Assembly (NCBI GenBank): GCA_937934705.1
Contig: CALGYY010000021.1
Coordinates: forward strand, 1 to 27,845
Direction: 5' to 3'
Origin: an uncultured Bacteroidota bacterium
GTDB taxonomy: Bacteria > Bacteroidota > Bacteroidia > Bacteroidales > CAIWKO01
DNA length: 27,845 nt
The position numbers were made by a program, and so were the translations under genes. The notes under the pieces were generated by a model. It ran no database searches. It was given only the letters and a program-made list of their open reading frames with translations, and was not told the DNA's origin. How positions within the stretch are numbered: the first letter of the stretch is position 1; every line of letters begins with the position of its first letter. This document shows, one piece after another, positions 23,360 through 27,845 of this stretch.

Positions 23360-24826
23360 TTGCAGCCCATCAGGATCAGAAAACGCCTCTTTTTACTGTT
23401 CATCCCCTCTGTCCTTTTTATTCTGGGCGGGATCAGGATGTGGCTGATACTTGGTCAGACACCTTATGCCAACGGCTGGGATGCCTATTTCTACCTTGTG
23501 CAGGTCGAGTCGCTCATCACAGAAGGCCGGATGCACAGCAGCGATTACTCACTGGTATATCCTCTCCTGCTCCTATTCAGATGGGTGAGCGGAAATGGTG
23601 TGTTGGCTTACAAACTCTGCGCATCCTTCATATATGCCTGTTATGCGCTTGTGCTGTATTTTGCAGGAAAACAGTGGTGCCCACGCTATGCGCTCCTGGC
23701 CGGAATATGCATTGCACTCTTCGGGCTTTTCAATCCTGTTGCGGTTTTTATGGATGCCCAGTTCCTGAAGAATTTTACCGGCATGGTACTGCTGATCGCC
23801 ATGCTTGTCGCAGTCCCGCGCAATCGCTGGTTTATTATTCTCCCTCTTTTTCTGGCTACCCTGATCACGCACAGGATCTGCGGGGTGCTGGCGGGAATCG
23901 CCCTGCTTATCCAACTAGCGCAGAAACGCTACTGGATTTACCTGCTTATTACAACGGGTTTGTCACTGATTGCAGTCTGCTTCCTGCCCGGTGTATTGCA
24001 TCTGGCCGACCTGAACCGTTTCAATCATGAGTTTCGCCTTATTCCGGGCTTCGCTCCATGGTCACTGATTCTTTTTTACGGGTTTGAGCACCTGCACTGG
24101 TCCTGGTATATTATGCTGGCAGCCGGGATCATCGTTTGGATCTTGTGTTTTGCGGTCTTTTTTGATCAGGAAATGAGAGAATCGCGGAGGATGGCTCTCA
24201 TCTTTCTTTTGATGGGAGTGGTATTGCTTTTTCCTTTTCTGATGTTCAATGCGGATGGCCCTGCACTCAGACTGACCCTGAGTTTTTTTGTTCTCGCGCC
24301 CATTTTTCTGCCTTTGGCGAGGGCACTCATGAGGCAGAAATTGCTCGTGCTGCTGTCAGTGATTTTTCTTGCAGGCTCAGCATTCAGCTGGCAGGCATAC
24401 CGACCGGCGTTGTTTGACCCGCCGTATAAACTTTATCAGGCGGTGAGCGAAAACAGCATGCGTTATCTGCCGGTATACAAAAATACCACACTGGTGATTG
24501 CTCACAAAGGATTGGCGGAGTTCTTCACCTACACGCAGCAGATAGATGCCATGCCCTGGCAACCTGAGCCCGGAATGGATACAGGGACCATGATGCGCAT
24601 CAGCAGCAAGGTGGAATACCCGCAATTTGCAATGCATCTCGATAGCAGCGCCATGGACAGCATCCATCCGTTGGGGGTCAGTTATTTCCTCTTACCTGAA
24701 AGGATTTGGCAGACATTCCGGTCGCGAATTGACCCGAAGGACAGTCTTCTGATGCAAGCAGTATACTCGTGGCAAAACCCATACAGGGTCAGACCTGACT
24801 ATATAACCAGGAAGCGAAAATCTTAA
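23360..24826 (+). CDS. Polytopic membrane protein, GT-C glycosyltransferase-like
   Basis: A 488-residue protein with about ten hydrophobic segments between residues 10 and 360 and a soluble C-terminal domain. The layout, with GWDAYFYLVQVESLI (acidic residue in the first large loop) directly after the first membrane segment, resembles GT-C glycosyltransferases (ArnT/PMT/Dol-P-Man type), which transfer sugars from polyprenyl-phosphate donors outside the inner membrane. I cannot assign a substrate. The start is a TTG one base after the upstream TAA: an in-frame stop lies just before it, and the first in-frame ATG (residue 28) would delete the first membrane segment. Its 3' end overlaps the convergent zinc-ribbon gene by four bases at TTAA. 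Confidence 0.7.
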   Translation: MQPIRIRKRLFLLFIPSVLFILGGIRMWLILGQTPYANGWDAYFYLVQVESLITEGRMHSSDYSLVYPLLLLFRWVSGNGVLAYKLCASFIYACYALVLYFAGKQWCPRYALLAGICIALFGLFNPVAVFMDAQFLKNFTGMVLLIAMLVAVPRNRWFIILPLFLATLITHRICGVLAGIALLIQLAQKRYWIYLLITTGLSLIAVCFLPGVLHLADLNRFNHEFRLIPGFAPWSLILFYGFEHLHWSWYIMLAAGIIVWILCFAVFFDQEMRESRRMALIFLLMGVVLLFPFLMFNADGPALRLTLSFFVLAPIFLPLARALMRQKLLVLLSVIFLAGSAFSWQAYRPALFDPPYKLYQAVSENSMRYLPVYKNTTLVIAHKGLAEFFTYTQQIDAMPWQPEPGMDTGTMMRISSKVEYPQFAMHLDSSAMDSIHPLGVSYFLLPERIWQTFRSRIDPKDSLLMQAVYSWQNPYRVRPDYITRKRKS

Positions 24827-25065
24827 CGCCTGCGCGAGGATGTATGCCTTTGCGTCCACTCGTGTCCGCAAAAACGGCACTTACAGAAACGCGTGCTGCG
24901 TGTTCGCTTGTAATCCTTGTCGTAGGAAGTATAGTTGGTTTGTGAACGTATGATTTGTCTGGCTCTGAATTTCCCGCAGGCGGGGCAGCGGGTATTGAAA
25001 AACTCAATGAGGGCTACCAGTGCAATAAGCCCGGCAATAATCAGGGCAATCCAGAAATAATTCAT
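24823..25065 (-). CDS. Small membrane-anchored zinc-ribbon protein
   Basis: An 80-residue protein. One N-terminal membrane helix (about 4-21; FWIALIIAGLIALVALI) is followed by a zinc-ribbon-like pair: CPAC (Cys27, Cys30) and CRFC (Cys63, Cys66), with a further Cys61. The rest is very basic (RSTRF, TQRHTSSRRR). The charge suggests nucleic-acid or phospholipid contact, or a scaffold; function unknown. The stop codons of this gene and the convergent one use the palindromic TTAA at 24823-24826. A one-mismatch -7 candidate (TACTTGTG, complement of 25085-25092) lies upstream. Confidence 0.75.
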   Translation of the reverse strand: MNYFWIALIIAGLIALVALIEFFNTRCPACGKFRARQIIRSQTNYTSYDKDYKRTRSTRFCKCRFCGHEWTQRHTSSRRR

Positions 25066-25234
25066 TATTCGGAGGGATTAATTTGCACAAGTATAAGTAT
25101 TTTTCGCCGAAACTCATCTGCGGTATCAGAGAACCCGATGCCGCAGAAAATCATCCTATCTGCACAACTAATGGTCAGTGTCCGGAACTTTTCACTGAAA
25201 GGCCTGTAATGATTTTCCTCAATCAGAACTGATT

Positions 25235-27845
25235 TTAGTTGCTTCCGATCCCGAAATCAAATTTCATCTTTGACTGAAAGGTGCCCAGTTTGGCAAATGC
25301 GGCTTTCAGCATTTCTGTTTCTATACCTGGTAATACTGCAAGATCTAAATAGTGGTCCATGGTTTTCATTTCGGTGAACTGACGGACCTGGTTGCGGAAC
25401 TGCAGCATGGAAAAATATTCGTAAGAGTAGGCCAGATCCGCATAAAGCGCGCTAGAAATTACATTTTTGGCAAAAAGATCAAGCAGGCGATCGCCGGTTC
25501 CGATGTATTCGCTTTTCTGCTGCATGGCGTAAAGCCTCACCATGCTAACGATGACCCTGATGGCGTTCTTGATGTTGATGCTGTTTTCCTGGTTTTCCTT
25601 GCTTTCGGTCTGGATCTTCCCGAACATTCCCAGGGGGATTTTGTAATTCGTGCATACTTTGGCCATATGGCCGTAGAAGGCCGGATTTACGGTCATGGTC
25701 TGGAAGATATCCGCCCTCAGTCTTTCAGTCAGTGTGCTGTCTCCGGATACACAGCGGAAATCGAAAAAGATGCTTGACTCCAGCAGGTTTTGAGGCTCCG
25801 GTGTGGTGATCCATTCGCGGAAGTATCTTTGCCACTTGCTTAGTGATTGTGTCCACCTGGGGTTCCCGGCCATGATCCCGCCTTTGCATAATTCATAGCC
25901 GGTTTGTGCCAGCAGTTGATTCATCTTCTGGCCGAATGAAAGGAAGTATTGATTCACTTCAGCTTCTTTTTCGTCCGCCACATCCTCATAAATGATGGCG
26001 TTATCCTGATCGGTGACCAGCGTTTGTTCGCCGCGCCCCTGGCTGCCCATGCACACCCAGGCGAATTTTGCAGGAGGCGGTCCGAGTTCGTTCTGAACGA
26101 TTTCAATCAGGCGGAAGCTGATCTCGTCAGATACAGTAGTGGTGAGTTGTGTTATGGCAGATATCCGTGCTCCGCTCTGAATCAATACCCTGACATAGTG
26201 CGGGAGCATTTGCCCTGCGCTGATCAGCCCATTGAGAGTGTCTGCCCCTTGTATCGAAGAATACAGGGTGTTCACCGGGTTCATGCCCATAGAAATGAAG
26301 TCATCTGCTTCCGCAACACCGATTACTTTTCCATCGGCCTGCTTCAGTACGACAGCTCCGCTCCCCGCTTTCCTCAAAACGGCCCAGGCATCGTGGATGG
26401 GGGTCTGTGGCAATACGTGAGGTAAGGGTGTCTGGACGCAGGATCCCAGTGTGAGTTTTTCCTGGGAAACCCATTGAAGATAATACCGGCGGATCATTTC
26501 ATCCGTTAACATTCCGATGAAGGTCTCACCATCTCCCCTGACCAGCAGGCAGGACCTTCCGTAAGTGTTCATCAGGCTGATACCATCGGCAAGTCTTGTG
26601 CTTTCAGGGCTTGATAGCACCGGTTTCATAATGGACTGCACCGGCGCTGCATCCAGTCTGGCCAGGGCCAGCACATCGTTCACCACTTTGTTTTGCTGGT
26701 TCTCCCTGATCAGTTGTTCGGTTCTGTCTTCAAAAAATCCTTCTGAATAAGTCATCCCGGAGCTTTCATCGTGGATCAGTGTTGCAGTTACCAGGATCTC
26801 AGCATAGGTTCCGTCAGCCCGCCGGATGTGCATCCTGAAGTCCCTGACCGAACCATTTTTTGACAACACCCTCAGAAAGTTCATTCTTTCCTCCTGATCT
26901 TCCACCAGGTCCAGAATGTTATACTGCAGCATTTCTTCTTTATCCGGAAAGCCAAGTATGCGGGCGGCATGCTGGTTGGCCTTGATAAACCTTCCCTTGC
27001 GTCCGGCATGTGCTCTGAACGCTCCGTACCCGAGGTTCTCTGCCAGCAACCATACGGGATTTGAATGCTGACTGCCCAGGTCACCCGGGCCTTTATCCCT
27101 GCGGAGGTCCTTGATGATCATAATCAGACCCCGCTCACCGTTGATATCAATCCCCGAAACTGAGAGCAATGCCGGAATAGCTTTGCCCCCCGCTCCCGAT
27201 AAGAGCGTTTCAAGCTGCATGCTGTTTTCTCCGCTGAGATGCAATGGGCGGATTCTCTGCATGTCCCCGCTGCAGGAGGGATGGATCAATCCCCGCAGAT
27301 CTTCAGGGATCGTCCCGAATTCATCAATTGCAAAAATATTCTTCGCATGCTCATTGGCGTACACACATTTCCCGTTCAGTATCATCAGGGTTCCTTCATC
27401 TGAAGCCTCTACGAGCGCCTTGTATCTTTCCCTTGAATCCTTCAGCTCATCTTCTGCACGGCTCCGCTTGCGTTCTGCCTTAAGGTTGTTCCTGACGATC
27501 ATAAACAGGAGAAGAGCCATGATCAATGAAATGCCCAGGGAGATCATCAAAAGGCGCCGGATGACAGCGGCAATTTCGGTGCGTATATCTTCAATATATA
27601 CGCCTGTACCAATCACCCACCCCCAGGGTTTGAACTCAGCAACATATGATATCTTCGGAACAATCCGGCTGGAGTCATCCATCCATTGCCACATATAATA
27701 CACATATCCTGATCCGTCTTTTTTTACCACATCCACCATTTCAACAAAGAGTGCTTTTCCTTCGGGATCCCTGAAATCATTGAGATCCTGGCCGTCCAGA
27801 TCGTCACGATAAGGATGCATGAGTTGACACCAGACAGGCAGTTGG
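25235..27845 (-). CDS. Cache-PAS-PAS-CBS-DUF294 nucleotidyltransferase-type signalling protein (5' end outside window)
   Basis: At least 869 residues; the frame is still open at 27845. Counting from the internal Met at 27820, domains run in this order. The end of a single-Cache extracytoplasmic sensor is 1-78 (MHPYRDDLDGQDLNDFRDPEG, KISYVAEFKPWGWVIGTGVYI). A membrane helix spans about 91-109, then a short coiled linker. PAS domains lie at about 130-240 and 255-370 (GRFIKANQHAARILGF), and a CBS pair at about 395-512. The DUF294-type nucleotidyltransferase signature GSQGRGEQTLVTDQDNA (592-608) supplies G-S and the D-x-D metal site. The helical DUF294 C-terminal domain runs to 861. The usual protein of this type is soluble with a cNMP-binding domain; here a ligand sensor precedes it. 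The reaction is unknown; nucleotidylylation is inferred from GlnD-like motifs. The Met at 27820 is internal to the Cache domain, so it is not the start. Confidence 0.9.
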   Translation of the reverse strand, partial: QLPVWCQLMHPYRDDLDGQDLNDFRDPEGKALFVEMVDVVKKDGSGYVYYMWQWMDDSSRIVPKISYVAEFKPWGWVIGTGVYIEDIRTEIAAVIRRLLMISLGISLIMALLLFMIVRNNLKAERKRSRAEDELKDSRERYKALVEASDEGTLMILNGKCVYANEHAKNIFAIDEFGTIPEDLRGLIHPSCSGDMQRIRPLHLSGENSMQLETLLSGAGGKAIPALLSVSGIDINGERGLIMIIKDLRRDKGPGDLGSQHSNPVWLLAENLGYGAFRAHAGRKGRFIKANQHAARILGFPDKEEMLQYNILDLVEDQEERMNFLRVLSKNGSVRDFRMHIRRADGTYAEILVTATLIHDESSGMTYSEGFFEDRTEQLIRENQQNKVVNDVLALARLDAAPVQSIMKPVLSSPESTRLADGISLMNTYGRSCLLVRGDGETFIGMLTDEMIRRYYLQWVSQEKLTLGSCVQTPLPHVLPQTPIHDAWAVLRKAGSGAVVLKQADGKVIGVAEADDFISMGMNPVNTLYSSIQGADTLNGLISAGQMLPHYVRVLIQSGARISAITQLTTTVSDEISFRLIEIVQNELGPPPAKFAWVCMGSQGRGEQTLVTDQDNAIIYEDVADEKEAEVNQYFLSFGQKMNQLLAQTGYELCKGGIMAGNPRWTQSLSKWQRYFREWITTPEPQNLLESSIFFDFRCVSGDSTLTERLRADIFQTMTVNPAFYGHMAKVCTNYKIPLGMFGKIQTESKENQENSINIKNAIRVIVSMVRLYAMQQKSEYIGTGDRLLDLFAKNVISSALYADLAYSYEYFSMLQFRNQVRQFTEMKTMDHYLDLAVLPGIETEMLKAAFAKLGTFQSKMKFDFGIGSN

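Noticed and set aside
23440..24030. A 196-codon alternative frame inside the GT-C-like gene
   Set aside because: The overlapping frame has a coherent polytopic membrane protein; this one has no motif and unusual Cys/Pro/Arg content.

Overview
The window looks like chromosomal DNA of a Bacteroidota species, probably of the Bacteroidales or a relative. The evidence is an LpxC-FabZ fusion upstream of lpxA, two proteins with type IX secretion (T9SS) C-terminal sorting domains, TonB-dependent receptors with an N-terminal carboxypeptidase-regulatory-like domain, an S16 protein with a long acidic tail, many lipoproteins, and repeated copies of the Bacteroidota -7 promoter element TAnnTTTG. No rRNA, tRNA, CRISPR array, transposase or phage gene was seen. 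Genes are tightly packed; no gene-free gap exceeds about 275 bases.

Layout. (1) 1-10345, plus strand: a transport region. It holds the end of a lipoprotein (A), a TonB-dependent receptor (TBDR1), a paralogous lipoprotein (B), a small T9SS cargo protein and a second, related receptor (TBDR2). TBDR2 is followed within a few bases by a lipoprotein with two sulfite-oxidase-fold-like repeats but no cofactor cysteine, then by a WtpB/ModB-type permease and a WtpC/ModC-type ATPase. No periplasmic molybdate/tungstate-binding protein is present; the cysteine-less lipoprotein sits in its place. (2) 10354-12218, minus: two overlapping lipoprotein genes, one an alpha/beta hydrolase. (3) 12494-13750, plus: a secreted protein of a Bacteroidota family, convergent with (4) a 115-residue secreted protein made of six KYDAD-type repeats (minus). 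(5) 14210-16074, minus: trmN6, rimM and rpsP, preceded by an orphan ABC ATPase (16208-16834). (6) 16908-19172, minus: a 754-residue T9SS-secreted repeat protein. (7) 19427-21612, minus: lpxA and the lpxC-fabZ fusion. (8) 21874-24826, plus: a lipoprotein with an NADase-type glycan-binding domain and a GT-C-like membrane protein, convergent with a small zinc-ribbon membrane protein (minus). (9) 25235-27845, minus: a large Cache-PAS-PAS-CBS-nucleotidyltransferase signalling protein whose 5' end lies outside the window.

Working together. The part most likely to be a little-described system is TBDR2, the Cys-less SUOX-like lipoprotein and the WtpBC-type transporter (5052-10345). I infer a route for an oxyanion such as molybdate or tungstate, or for a chelate of one, across both membranes. 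An intrinsic-terminator-like hairpin ends exactly at the TBDR2 start codon and may regulate the unit. Upstream, lipoprotein A/TBDR1 and lipoprotein B look like products of duplication and may belong to the same system. The rest of the window is largely housekeeping (lipid A, ribosome and tRNA maturation) plus envelope and surface proteins.
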